NCBI RefSeq assembly: GCF_016862575.1 | Contig: NZ_BONF01000008.1 | Span: 409,781-473,780 of the forward strand | Source of the DNA: Catellatospora bangladeshensis | Lineage (GTDB): Bacteria > Actinomycetota > Actinomycetes > Mycobacteriales > Micromonosporaceae | DNA length: 64,000 nt | Direction: 5' to 3' | Shown here: piece after piece, positions 37,134-47,648 of the stretch | How positions within the stretch are numbered: position 1 is the stretch's first letter | Layout of the letters: each line of letters starts with the position of its first letter | Program-made: the position numbers and the translations under genes | Notes under the pieces: generated by a model | Seen by the model: the letters and a program-made list of their open reading frames with translations, nothing else | Database searches by the model: none | What the model was told of the DNA's origin: nothing

Positions 37134-38520
37134 CCCTTCGCCAGTCCGGCCTGCGCGGCGGCCGCCGGCGACCTGCGCAGCCTGTAGATCGACTTCACCA
37201 GCGCCGGGGCGGCGACGAAGAGCACGATCAGGGCCTGGATCACGACGACCAGCTCGACGGAGACGCCGGAGAAGGTCTGCATCGCGTTGCCGCCCGCCTG
37301 CAGGGCGCCGAACAGCAGCCCCGCGCCGACCACGCCCCACGGCCGGACCCGGCCGAGCAGCGCCACCAGGATGCCGTTGAAGCCGACCTGACCGAGCATG
37401 TCGACGGTCAGCGCCGGGGCGGTGCCCAGCGCGACGCTGGTGCCGCCGAGGCCGGCCAGCGCACCCGCCAGCGCCATGGTCAGCGCGATGGTGGTGCCGA
37501 CCTTGATGCCCGCGGTCGCCGCGGCGTGCGGGTTGTGCCCGACCGCGCGCAGCTCGAAGCCGAACCGGCCGCGCTTGAGCAGCCAGGCCACCCCGGCCGC
37601 GGCCAGCAGCGCCAGCACGATGCCGTAGTGCGCCCGCAGCAGCGGGTCCGGGATAAGTTGCGGCAGGTCGCCGCTCTCCTCGATGGGCTGGCTGATCGCG
37701 TCCGAGCGGTTCGGGTCCTTGATGAAGGACTGCAGGATGTACCAGCCCAGGAACAGGAACGCGATGTTGTTCAGCATGATCGTGAGGATGACCTCGTGCG
37801 CGCCGGTGCGCGCCTTGAGGACGCCGACCAGGTAGCCCCAGAGGCCGCCGAGCAGCGCGCCCGCCAGCACGCCGAGCGGCACCTGGATGACCTCGGGCAG
37901 CGACAGGGCGAGGCCGATCGTGCCGCCGCCGATGGCGCCCATGATCGCCTGACCCTGGCCGCCGATGTTGAACAGGCCGGCCCGGAACGGCACCGCCACG
38001 GCCAGACCGGTGAAGATCAGCGGCGCGGCGTTGGTCAGCGTCTCCGAGATCGGGTAGAGGACCTGCTGCCAGGTCGTCATGTTCCAGTACCAGCGGTTCA
38101 CCGTGTCCGGGTTCACGATCGAGCCCTTGAACATGTCGGCGTACGCGGTGCTGACGAACTCCCAGGTGTCACCGAGCGTCTTGCCCGGCTGGTAGAACAG
38201 GTACTGCCACTGGTCGCGGACGTCGGCGTTGCCGACCACCATCAGGATCGCGCCGCAGATCAGCGCCAGCACGATCGCCAGCAGGGTGACCGTGAAGCTG
38301 TTGTCGGCCCACAGCTCCTCGCGGAAGGTGCGCGCGAACGAGCGCTTCGGCTCGTCCGGGGTGCGGTGCCTGGCCGGCTTCTCCTCGACCTTGACGGCCG
38401 CGCCCGGGTACTGGTCGGCCGCGACGGTCGGCACCGCGGGGGCGGCGGCGGGCAGCGCCGGGCTCTTGTCGGCGGAGGCGGCGGTGGCCGCGGGCTCCTG
38501 CTCGATCGGCTCGTGCGACG

Positions 38521-38524
<4 letters not shown>
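37130..38524 (-). CDS. Nucleoside ABC transporter permease 1 (BMP-type system)
   Basis: 464 residues. A proline/alanine-rich cytoplasmic N-terminus of about 70 residues is longer than usual for the family. About nine helices follow, with the diagnostic [36 protein letters not shown] and [17 protein letters not shown] (NupP/YufP type). Its ATG overlaps the ATPase stop (ATGA, 38521-38524). A large outside loop (about 105-150) rich in aromatic residues is typical. Confidence 0.93.
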
Positions 38525-40104
<1,580 letters not shown>

Positions 40105-40275
40105 CTCAGACCTCCGTTGGTCCAGTCCACCCGTGAGGGGCGAGTGTCGCGCTCATTATGTGGGCGGCGGGGGGAGAAACATACGTCCCGGTCGCCCTGG
40201 CGATCGAACCGGGTCCGGCCGCCACCTCGGCCACGGAATCACGTGGCGGAGACGACGGCCGGCAGAGAAAAGCGA

Positions 40276-40316
40276 GGCCGCCCCCTCCGGTGATGATCTC
40301 ACCGGAGGGGGCGGCC
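40276..40316 (-). terminator. Strong intercistronic hairpin after the BMP lipoprotein gene
   Basis: A perfect 18-bp stem (GGCCGCCCCCTCCGGTGA at 40276-40293 with 40299-40316) and 5-base loop is followed, reading the minus strand, by TCGCTTTTCTC. It lies 5 bases beyond the lipoprotein stop and 170 bases before the ATPase start. It probably trims or attenuates the transcript so that the binding protein is made in excess of the membrane components. Confidence 0.9.
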
Positions 40317-40321
40317 GTTCG

Positions 40322-41401
40322 TCACTTCGGCTGGGCCGGGGACTCGACCGTGATCTTGCCGGAGATGATGTCCTGCTTCAGCGCCTCGACCTCGGCCTTG
40401 AGGGCCGGGTCGATCTTGCTGTCGAAGTCGTGGTACGGGGCCAGCGAGACGCCGTTGTTGGCCAGCGTGCCCATGAAGCCGCCGGTCAGCAGGGTGCCCG
40501 GGGTGCCGGCGGCCTTGGTCACGGCCTCCTTCACACCGTCGGTCGAGTTCTTCACGACGGTGGTCAGCATGACCTTGCCGTACTGGGTGGTCTCGAAGCC
40601 GTCGGCGTCGACCCAGATCACGACGTACTTGTCACCGGCGTTGGCGGCGGTGCCGAGGCCCGCGCCACCCGCGACCGGGAAGATCACGTCAGCGCCCTGC
40701 GCGGCCAGGGTGTCCGACTTCTGCTTGCCCTTCTCCTGCGAGCCGAAGTCGTCGGTGAACAGACCGTCCTGCTTGGCCTTGTCCCAGCCCAGCACCTGAA
40801 CGTTCTTGCTCTTGGCCTTGTTGTACGCGGCCACACCGTCGGCGAAGCCGTCCATGAAGATGGTCACCGGCGGGATCTTCATGCCGCCGTAGGTGCCGAC
40901 CTTGCCGGTCTTCGAGTAGCCCGCGGCCAGGTAGCCGGCGAGGTAAGCCGCCTGCTGGGTCTGGAACTGGATCGGGTACACGTTCGCCTGGCCGAGGTTG
41001 TCGGCGTCCACGATCGAGAACTGCACCTTGGGGTTGGCGGTGGCAGCCTTCTTGGTGGCGTCGCCCATCAGACCGCCCACGGCCTGGATGTACTGGCAAC
41101 CCTTGGTGACGGAGTTGGCCAGGTTCGGGTCGTAGTCGCTCATCGCGGTCGACGCGGTGTAGCTCGGCTTGATGGCCGGGTTACCCGCCTCGGCGGCCTT
41201 GAGGCCCGCCCAGGACGACGCGTTGAACGAGTGGTCGTCGATGCCGCCGGTGTCGGTCACCATGCACGCGCTGAACGCGGCAGCGGCGCTGGAGCCGGTG
41301 CCCGGCGTCTCCTCAGTCGGCTTGGCACACGCGGCCGCGGCGAACGCGAGGCCCGCGGCGGCAGCCAGCGCGACAATCTTCATCCCACGCACAGGGCGCA
41401 A
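40322..41401 (-). CDS. BMP-family nucleoside-binding lipoprotein
   Basis: About 359 residues from the TTG at 41401, chosen because GAGGAG lies 6 bases upstream; ATGs at 41434, 41419 and 41383 share the frame. A lipoprotein signal (MRPVRGMKIVALAAAAGLAF onward) ends in AAAACA with Cys25. The Bmp/Med fold shows in VTDTGGIDDHSFNASSWAG, VGGLMGDATKKAA, and VIFPVAGGAGLGT. Family members bind purine or pyrimidine nucleosides. It heads the operon whose later genes encode the ATPase, both permeases, Cdd and DeoA, which supports nucleosides as the ligand. Confidence 0.93.
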   Translation of the reverse strand: MRPVRGMKIVALAAAAGLAFAAAACAKPTEETPGTGSSAAAAFSACMVTDTGGIDDHSFNASSWAGLKAAEAGNPAIKPSYTASTAMSDYDPNLANSVTKGCQYIQAVGGLMGDATKKAATANPKVQFSIVDADNLGQANVYPIQFQTQQAAYLAGYLAAGYSKTGKVGTYGGMKIPPVTIFMDGFADGVAAYNKAKSKNVQVLGWDKAKQDGLFTDDFGSQEKGKQKSDTLAAQGADVIFPVAGGAGLGTAANAGDKYVVIWVDADGFETTQYGKVMLTTVVKNSTDGVKEAVTKAAGTPGTLLTGGFMGTLANNGVSLAPYHDFDSKIDPALKAEVEALKQDIISGKITVESPAQPK

Positions 41402-41561
41402 GACGGTCTCCTCTCCCATAAAGACACCGCGCAAGGACTACCACCCGATCAGATGGCGGCACGGTGAACCTCGCCCAGCAACATATCCTTCACGTCGCCG
41501 TTCGAACGACAATCGTGCAGGGTTGTTGAACGGTCGTTACCCCCGCGTGACCACGGCGTGT

Positions 41562-41619
41562 AATGGGTCACGAAGGAGCCTCGACCAGGGCCACCGTAAC
41601 CCGTCAATGGGGCACGAAG
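41562..41619. repeat. Direct repeat upstream of the nucleoside operon
   Basis: AATGGGTCACGAAG (41562-41575) and AATGGGGCACGAAG (41606-41619) differ at one base and are 44 bases apart, in the divergent region between the BMP lipoprotein gene and the small membrane-protein gene. They could be binding sites for an unidentified regulator. Confidence 0.4.
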
Positions 41620-41685
41620 TGGGCATTTGCGCAGGCCCATGCCTTGCTGCGCGGGTAGCATGCGGTTTCGCGTACCCTTCGCGCC

Positions 41686-42033
41686 ATGGAAGCAGTTCGA
41701 CTCATCCTGCGGTACGCGCACCTCGTCGGCTTCGCCCTGCTCCTGGGCGGCGCGCTGGTGCAGTACTACTCGGGCCGGATCTACGTCAACGCCGTCATGC
41801 TGTGGGGCGCGACCATCCAGGTGGTCACCGGCGTCGCGCTGGCCGCCCCGCTCGGCCGCGAGGTCCAGCCAGATCCCGCCAAGCTGGCGGTCAAGGGCGT
41901 GCTCGCCATCCTGATCTTCATCATGGTGCTGATCCCGTACCTGAAGAAGCGCGAGACGGTCAACAAGGGCCACTTCCTCGCCATCATCGGCCTGACCCTG
42001 GTCAACGCGGCGGTCGCCGTCTTCTGGCGCTGA
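41686..42033 (+). CDS. Small membrane protein of unknown function
   Basis: 115 residues with about four hydrophobic segments (YAHLVGFALLLGGALVQYY, AVMLWGATIQVVTGVALAA, GVLAILIFIMVLIPYL, FLAIIGLTLVNAAVAVFW), filling almost the whole chain. It is a compact integral membrane protein with no recognised catalytic motif. It is divergent from the nucleoside operon and ends 13 bases before the family C palindromes. Confidence 0.8.
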   Translation: MEAVRLILRYAHLVGFALLLGGALVQYYSGRIYVNAVMLWGATIQVVTGVALAAPLGREVQPDPAKLAVKGVLAILIFIMVLIPYLKKRETVNKGHFLAIIGLTLVNAAVAVFWR

Positions 42034-42046
42034 CCTGACCCGCCAG

Positions 42047-42151
42047 CCTCGGTGCAGTTTCGGGGAAACTGCACCGAGGCCGCAGCACTGCAGTTTCGCG
42101 GAAACTGCACCGAGGCCGGGCAGCAGCACTGCGGTTTCCCTGAAAGTGCAG
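42047..42151. repeat. Palindrome family C, copy 2 (tandem array)
   Basis: The first unit is a perfect 15-bp stem, CCTCGGTGCAGTTTC (42047-42061) with 42065-42079, loop GGG. A second unit, GCAGTTTCGCGGAAACTGC (42090-42108), and a partial third (GCGGTTTCCCTGAAAGTGCAG) follow, separated by similar ACCGAGGCCG...CAGCACT spacers. It separates two convergent genes. Confidence 0.92.
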
Positions 42152-42175
42152 CCCGTGCCGCGCACCGCCGGAAGT

Positions 42176-43024
42176 TCAGCCCCTGGACCGGCGCGGGCGC
42201 AGGGCCGCCTTGAGGTCGCGGACGAGGAGGTCGAAGCCCGCGGCGACCTGATCGGGACCGGCGTGCAGCATCCGCCAGCCCTCCGGAGCCGGGCCGGGCT
42301 CGGCCGCGCAGGACACCGCCACGCAACGATCCGGCCAGGCGAGGTCGAGCCGCGTCGCGGGCTCCCCGTCCCGGGCCAGCACGTACTTGACCACCGGCGC
42401 GGGCACTCCGGCCAGGGTCAGCCGCACCCGCACCCGGCTCTCGTGCGGGGTGCGCGTCGCCGGGTCGACCAGCTTCACGGCCTTCAGCAGCCGCGCCCAG
42501 CCGGGCTGCCCGATCCGGGCCTGGGCGTACTCGGTCAGCGCCCCCACGCTCACCGCGCCGCGCGCCACCATCGCGTCCAGCAGCGCCACCGCCTCCACCA
42601 CGTCCAGCCAGCGGGCCAGGTCCCAGCCGGTGCGCTGCGGCGTGGTGACCCGGATGCCGTCGACGCGGCGGTTCACGTCCTTCTCCGGCACCGGTCCCCG
42701 GTGCACCAGGACCCCCGACATGGGCCCGAACCGGCCCGGGGTGAGCACCTCGACCGGCTCGTCCGCGCCGTAGGGCGCGCCGTAGAGGCAGGCGGCGGAG
42801 CGGCCCGCGATGACGCCGTCCTCGGGGAGCAGGAAGTCGCTCACGGCCAGGCAGCGCAGCCGGTGGGTGATGGTCAGGTCGCGGTCGGCGTACACCCCGC
42901 GGAACAGCGGCCGCCACGCGGAACTGCGCAGCTGAGCACGAGTGAGCAGGCCCGACTCCAGCACGTCGGCGCCTCGGAAGATCCTCCGGGCGAGCGCGTC
43001 GGGACGATGCGGCGGCTTGGGCAC
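42176..43024 (-). CDS. AbiEi-antitoxin-like / DUF559-like protein
   Basis: About 282 residues from the GTG at 43024. The N-terminal part (SGLLTRAQLRSSAWRPLFRGVYAD) is the winged-helix segment common to AbiEi-type antitoxins, followed by the strand-rich VIAGRSAACLYGAPYGADEPVEVLTP (in parts). The C-terminal 80 residues (RVRVRLTLAGVPAPVVKYVL, RLDLAWPDRCVAV) resemble the restriction-endonuclease-like fold of DUF559. Such proteins are abundant singletons in actinobacteria and usually lack a partner toxin, as here. Role unknown; a true toxin-antitoxin function is not supported by the context. Confidence 0.75.
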   Translation of the reverse strand: MPKPPHRPDALARRIFRGADVLESGLLTRAQLRSSAWRPLFRGVYADRDLTITHRLRCLAVSDFLLPEDGVIAGRSAACLYGAPYGADEPVEVLTPGRFGPMSGVLVHRGPVPEKDVNRRVDGIRVTTPQRTGWDLARWLDVVEAVALLDAMVARGAVSVGALTEYAQARIGQPGWARLLKAVKLVDPATRTPHESRVRVRLTLAGVPAPVVKYVLARDGEPATRLDLAWPDRCVAVSCAAEPGPAPEGWRMLHAGPDQVAAGFDLLVRDLKAALRPRRSRG

Positions 43025-43113
43025 GGCCGTAGCGTATGACCCCGCTTCACGCGATCTTGCGTGAGCCGGGTGAGCGACACGCCCGACTCTTTTATGGAGC
43101 GGTTGTACGGCAA

Positions 43114-43148
43114 GTGGCGGCACACGGGGTCGAACCGCGTGCCGCCAC
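43114..43148 (-). terminator. Hairpin after the cyclomaltodextrinase gene
   Basis: GTGGCGGCAC (43114-43123) pairs perfectly with GTGCCGCCAC (43139-43148). It lies 6 bases past the stop of the GH13 gene on the minus strand, without a T-run. The loop contains a GGTTCGACC sequence that resembles a tRNA T-arm, but the rest of a tRNA is missing. Confidence 0.6.
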
Positions 43149-43154
43149 CGCCTG

Positions 43155-44981
43155 TCAGCGGGGTGGGCCGAGCCGCCAGACGCGCAGGCTCGGGCCGTCG
43201 CCGGGCAGGGTAACCGTGCCCGAGTCGTCCGGTTCGAGGTCCGTGGCGTTGCAGACGCCGGTCAGCCGCGCATCGAGCGGAAGCCGCACTGCTTCACCGC
43301 CCGCGCGCCGGGCTGCCACCAAGATGGCATTCTGCTCGACTTCGCGCAGGTAGACCATGGTATCGCTGGTCACATGCAGCCAGCGCAGCCCCCCGTGGCG
43401 CAGCGCGGGCTCCGCCGCCCGCAACCGCAGCAGCCGCTGGTACGCCGCGAGCATGTCCTCGTCGCGGTCGGCCGGGCGGTCCCACGGCATCGGGGTGCGC
43501 GCGTTCTCGCCGTTCCAGCCGGTCAGGCCGAACTCGCTGCCCGCGTACACCATCGGGGTGCCCGGCAGGGTCACCTGCAGGCCGAGCGCGACCAGGTGCC
43601 GCCCCGCGTCGCCGGTGACGGTGCGGACGCGGGCCGAGTCGTGCGAGTCCAGGATGTTCCACGAGTGCGTGAGCGTGCGCCAGGAGACCCGCGAGGCGAA
43701 CGCCCGCATGGTGGCGTACGCGGCCCGCCCGTCCCGGCGGGGCACACCCGGCGGCGTACCGAAGAACTGGTCGAGGTGGCCGTCGCCGCGCAGCCACGCC
43801 CAGACCGGCCGGGTGAAGCCCAGGTAGTTCATGGTCCCGTGCCAGCCGTCCCGGTCCAGGTCGCCGGTCGGGTCGTGCATGTGCTCGCCGACCAGCATCA
43901 CCTCGCCCGGCAGCCCGCGCCGGATCAGCGCGGCGACCTCGTGGGTGTCGTCCTGCGCGCCGCGGCGGCCGGTCATGTTGGCCACGTCCACCCGCCAGCC
44001 GTCGAAGTGCACCAGCCACCGCCGCAGCACCGCGCCCATCCGCTCGCGCAGCAGCGGGCTGGCCCAGTTCAGCTTCGGCAGGCTCTTCACCCCGCACCAC
44101 GACTCGTACTCGCCGGTCGTGTCGTCGAAGTAGAACATCTCCCGCTCGGGCGCGTGCACATCGGACACGGCCCGGGTGAACCACTCGTGCGCGTCGCCGC
44201 AGTGGTTCGAGGTGATGTCCCCGATCAGCCGCATCCCGCGCGCGTGCACGGCCTCGGCCAGCCTGGCCAGCGCCGCGTCCCCGCCCAGCAGCGGATCGAC
44301 CTCGTCGAAGGTCGACGCGTCGTAGCGGTGGTTCGACCTGGCCGGGAAGACCGGCGTCAGGTACACCGTGTTCACGCCCAGCGCTTGGAGGTGGTCCAGG
44401 CGCTCGGTGATCCCGTCCAGGTCACCGCCGAAGAACTGCTCCGACGTGCCCGGCCCCTGCCCGATCACCTCGTCCCGGTCCCACTCGCGCGGCAGCGCCC
44501 AGCTCGGCAGCTCGGCCAGCGGCTTCGCGCCCGCCGCCCGCGCGAACCGGTCCGGGAAGATCTGGTAGATCACGGCGTCGGCGGACCAGGCCGGCGGCGC
44601 GTCGTAAGCCACCACCCGGAAGTCCATGTCATCCGGGATCTCGTGCTCGACGATCCCGCCGGCCGTCAGCCAGTAGGGCTCGACGCCATCGGCCTCGACC
44701 AGGAACCGGTAGTTGGTGACCGGATTGCGCACGAGCAGCTCGCCACGCCACCACACGTCCCCGGCCCCGTAACCGGCGACGGCCGCTCCGGTCCGATCCG
44801 GATCGACGGCCGTAGCCGTGAACCGCGGCTCCCCATCCGGCGTGCTGCGCAGGTGCACCGCCGTGACCCCGGCCGCCGCGGGCACGCGCACCCACACGGT
44901 GACGAGATCGCCCAGCGAAGGCGCACCGTCCGATACATACAATCCCGAGCCGTCATGATGCGGCTGCTCGTGAAGACGCAC
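43155..44981 (-). CDS. GH13 cyclomaltodextrinase / maltogenic amylase-type enzyme
   Basis: 608 residues, no signal peptide. An N-terminal beta-sandwich domain (about 1-125) of the CBM34 type is followed by the barrel. Catalytic residues: nucleophile Asp in DGWRVDVANMTG, acid/base Glu in MLVGEHMHDP, and transition-state Asp in ILDSHDSAR. GDITSNHCGDAHEWF gives conserved region I. Such enzymes hydrolyse cyclodextrins, pullulan or short maltodextrins in the cytoplasm. It is the last gene downstream of malEFG, 175 bases after malG with palindrome B4 between, so it may have its own promoter. Confidence 0.92.
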   Translation of the reverse strand: MRLHEQPHHDGSGLYVSDGAPSLGDLVTVWVRVPAAAGVTAVHLRSTPDGEPRFTATAVDPDRTGAAVAGYGAGDVWWRGELLVRNPVTNYRFLVEADGVEPYWLTAGGIVEHEIPDDMDFRVVAYDAPPAWSADAVIYQIFPDRFARAAGAKPLAELPSWALPREWDRDEVIGQGPGTSEQFFGGDLDGITERLDHLQALGVNTVYLTPVFPARSNHRYDASTFDEVDPLLGGDAALARLAEAVHARGMRLIGDITSNHCGDAHEWFTRAVSDVHAPEREMFYFDDTTGEYESWCGVKSLPKLNWASPLLRERMGAVLRRWLVHFDGWRVDVANMTGRRGAQDDTHEVAALIRRGLPGEVMLVGEHMHDPTGDLDRDGWHGTMNYLGFTRPVWAWLRGDGHLDQFFGTPPGVPRRDGRAAYATMRAFASRVSWRTLTHSWNILDSHDSARVRTVTGDAGRHLVALGLQVTLPGTPMVYAGSEFGLTGWNGENARTPMPWDRPADRDEDMLAAYQRLLRLRAAEPALRHGGLRWLHVTSDTMVYLREVEQNAILVAARRAGGEAVRLPLDARLTGVCNATDLEPDDSGTVTLPGDGPSLRVWRLGPPR

Positions 44982-45077
44982 TGTCGCGCCATCCTTCCGT
45001 TTTCCGAGGATGTCGACGTTTCATCCCGCAGCCCTGTCGGCCCGGGGTCGCGACACTGCTGTTCGGCCGCCACCGCC

Positions 45078-45148
45078 ACTGCGTTGATCATGAAGTTGTG
45101 GACACGACACGCCGTCGAGCCGTGCCATAAGTTCATGATCAACGCAGT
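45078..45148. repeat. Palindrome family B, copy 4
   Basis: ACTGCGTTGATCATGAA (45078-45094) pairs perfectly with 45132-45148 (17 bp). The interior holds the family core GACACGCCGTCGAGCCGTGCC. It lies 8 bases past the malG stop and likely terminates malEFG. Confidence 0.92.
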
Positions 45149-45156
45149 GGGCGGGG

Positions 45157-46002
45157 TCAGCCCTTGACCGCGCCGGCGGTTAGGCCGGAGACGATGTATT
45201 TCTGGAGCCAGAGGAACAGGCTGACGGTGGGGATGGCCGTCAGGAGGGTTGCCGCGGCGAAGGGGCCGAAGTTGGCGTCGCGTTTGTCGGTGAGCATGCC
45301 GTACATGCCTACCGCCAGGGTTTTGGCCTCGGTGTCGCGGAGGAAGACGTTGGCGATGAGGAACTCGTTGATGGTGCCGATGAAGGACAGCATGGCCGTC
45401 ACGGCGAGGACCGGGCCGACCAGCGGGAGGATGATGCGGAAGAAGGTCTGCACGTGCGAGGCGCCGTCCATGGTGGCGGACTCGTCGATCTCCTTCGGGA
45501 CCGTGTCCAGGAAGCCCTTCATCAGGTACGTGTTCACGCCCAGCGCGCCGCCGAGGTAGAGCACCAGCAGGCCCCACGGCTGGTTGAAGCCGAAGGTGGG
45601 GTACAGCTCGGTGATCTCGGTGAACACGATGAAGATGGCCACGATCGCCAGGAACTGCGGGAACATCTGGATGAGCAGGATGCTCAGCAGGCCCACCCGG
45701 CGCCCGGCGAAGCGCATGCGGCTGAACGCGTACGCCGCCGCCACGCTGATCAGCAGGCCCGCGAAGGCCGAGAACAGCGCGATGATCACCGAGTTCAGGA
45801 ACCAGTGGACGAACGGCTGCTGCCCGTTGAACAGCACCGCGAAGTTGTCCAGGCTCGCGCCGGTGGGCAGCAGCTCGGTGGAGCCGAGCGTGCCCAGCGG
45901 GTTGAGCGCAGCGGACACCACGTACATGATCGGGAACAGGGCGAAGGCGGTGACCAGCACGGCGACCGCGTGCCGCCAGGCGACCTCCTTGAGGTACCTC
46001 AC
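45157..46002 (-). CDS. malG: Maltodextrin ABC transporter permease MalG
   Basis: 281 residues, six helices. The ABC-permease loop is EIDESATMDGASHVQTFFRIILPLVGP (in parts), the EAA motif that contacts the ATPase. The GTG at 46002 overlaps the malF stop (GTGA, 45999-46002) and has GGAGGAGG upstream. No ATPase gene is in the cluster; in actinomycetes MalEFG commonly uses the shared ATPase MsiK encoded elsewhere. Confidence 0.94.
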   Translation of the reverse strand: MRYLKEVAWRHAVAVLVTAFALFPIMYVVSAALNPLGTLGSTELLPTGASLDNFAVLFNGQQPFVHWFLNSVIIALFSAFAGLLISVAAAYAFSRMRFAGRRVGLLSILLIQMFPQFLAIVAIFIVFTEITELYPTFGFNQPWGLLVLYLGGALGVNTYLMKGFLDTVPKEIDESATMDGASHVQTFFRIILPLVGPVLAVTAMLSFIGTINEFLIANVFLRDTEAKTLAVGMYGMLTDKRDANFGPFAAATLLTAIPTVSLFLWLQKYIVSGLTAGAVKG

Positions 46003-47639
46003 GAGTACACCTCCTCCTGCCGGCGGCTGCGCCAGAACGCCACGGTGGACACCGTCGCCACGATCGCGAAGATGAACACCGAGATCGCCGCGGCGAAGCC
46101 GAAGTCGGCCACCCCGCTGTCGAAGCCCGCGACCCGGTACGTGTAGCTGATCAGCAGGTCCGTGGAGCCCACGGTCGCGTTGTCGATCGCGTACGGGCCG
46201 CCGTTGGTGACCAGCCGGATGTTGTTGAAGTTGTTGAAGTTGAAGCCGAACGACGAGATCAGCAGCGGTGTGAGCGCGACCAGCACCAGCGGCAGGGTGA
46301 CCCGCCGGAACCCGGCCCACGGCGTGGCGCCGTCGATGCGGGCCGCGTCGGTCAGCTCCTTCGGCACCGCCTGCAGCGCCCCCGTGATCACCAGGAACAT
46401 GTACGGGAAGCCCATCCACAGGTTGATCACGATCAGCCCGAGCCGGGCCGTGGTCGGCGTGCCGAGCCAGTCGTGCACCCCGAACAGCTTGCTGATCAGG
46501 CCGAAGTCCGTGTTGAACATGTCCCGCCAGATCAGCAGCATGGCGAACGACGGCATGGCGTACGGCAGGATCAGCAGCACCCGGTAGACCTTCGTGCCGC
46601 GTACCCGCGGGTGGTGCAGCGCCAGCGCCACGATCATGCCGAGCGCGAACGTGGTCGCCACCGAGCTGATCGCGAACACGAAGTTCCAGATCAGCACGTT
46701 CAGGAAGTGGCCGGACACGGTCGGGTCGGTGAGCGCCTTCTTGAAGTTGGCGAACCCGACGGAGACCTGCCAGCCCTGGTCGAGGTGGGCGCCGGCCGAG
46801 TCGATGAAGTAGCCCTCGGTCTCGTTCGCGTACCACCTGTCCCCGGCCGGGTTCACGATGCAGTCGCAGGCCGCGTCGTACTTCTTGTCGGCCTTACCCT
46901 CGAACGCGCGGCTCAGGCCGGTGGCCTTGATCGCCCCGCCCGCGGTGGGCACCGAGAACGCGCCGATCTCCGCGTCGCGCTCGGCCGCCTGCGCGGTGGG
47001 CACGATGGTGAAGCCGCTCGCGGACAGCACCTTGCCGGTGAGGCTGACCTCGGCCCCGTCGACCGGGGACAGGCCGTCGGCCGTGCCCGCCTGGACCGCC
47101 TTGGTGGCGGGGTCGACCAGCAGGAAGACCAGCGAACCGTCGCGCTCGGCGATGGTCAGGTAGTACTCCGGGGAGCCCGGCACCTGGGTCACCGAGCTGG
47201 TCTCGATGGCCCGGATCGCCTCCTCCTTGGTGCCCCGGTGCCCGTCGCCGAAGTTGGTGAACGCGGTGACGAAGGTGAGCACGATCGGCACGATCGCGAA
47301 GGCGACCAGGAAGATCGTGCCCGGCACCAGGTACTTCGCGGGCACGTGGCGCGGGGTGAGGTAGAGGTAGGCGACGGCCGCGGTGACCGCGCCCAGCACG
47401 CCCAGGGCCGTCCAGGACTCCGTCTGGAGCAGCGGGGGGATCGCGTAGATCAGCAGTGCGGCGACGATGCTCAGCACGGCGATGCGCGACACGATGAAGC
47501 CGGTGGACACCTCGCGGCGGCGGATCTTCTCCGCCTCGCCGCCCTGCCCACGCCGGGGGTTTCGCTGTTCGGGGGCCTGCCCGGACGGCCCCGGGTGCGG
47601 GGAGCGCTCGCTCCCCGCACCCGCCACCTGAGTGGTCAT
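45999..47639 (-). CDS. malF: Maltodextrin ABC transporter permease MalF
   Basis: 546 residues. A basic N-terminus, two helices (about 50-90) and a third are followed by a large outside P2 loop (about 130-310), the feature that separates MalF from generic sugar permeases and that docks MalE. The EAA loop is ELTDAARIDGATPWAGFRRVTLPLV (in parts). FGFNFNNFNNIRLVTNGGP is the MalF-type motif that follows. It starts 9 bases after malE and overlaps malG. Confidence 0.95.
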   Translation of the reverse strand: MTTQVAGAGSERSPHPGPSGQAPEQRNPRRGQGGEAEKIRRREVSTGFIVSRIAVLSIVAALLIYAIPPLLQTESWTALGVLGAVTAAVAYLYLTPRHVPAKYLVPGTIFLVAFAIVPIVLTFVTAFTNFGDGHRGTKEEAIRAIETSSVTQVPGSPEYYLTIAERDGSLVFLLVDPATKAVQAGTADGLSPVDGAEVSLTGKVLSASGFTIVPTAQAAERDAEIGAFSVPTAGGAIKATGLSRAFEGKADKKYDAACDCIVNPAGDRWYANETEGYFIDSAGAHLDQGWQVSVGFANFKKALTDPTVSGHFLNVLIWNFVFAISSVATTFALGMIVALALHHPRVRGTKVYRVLLILPYAMPSFAMLLIWRDMFNTDFGLISKLFGVHDWLGTPTTARLGLIVINLWMGFPYMFLVITGALQAVPKELTDAARIDGATPWAGFRRVTLPLVLVALTPLLISSFGFNFNNFNNIRLVTNGGPYAIDNATVGSTDLLISYTYRVAGFDSGVADFGFAAAISVFIFAIVATVSTVAFWRSRRQEEVYS

Positions 47640-47648
47640 CAGGCTGGA

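Noticed and set aside
42176..43024. Toxin-antitoxin locus
   Set aside because: Only the AbiEi-like part is present; neither neighbour resembles an AbiEii nucleotidyltransferase toxin.
43114..43148. tRNA-like sequence: GGTTCGACCCCG followed by TGCCGCCA on the minus strand
   Set aside because: It resembles a T-arm and acceptor end, but the matching strand lies immediately next to it and no D or anticodon arm exists; it is a simple 10-bp hairpin.
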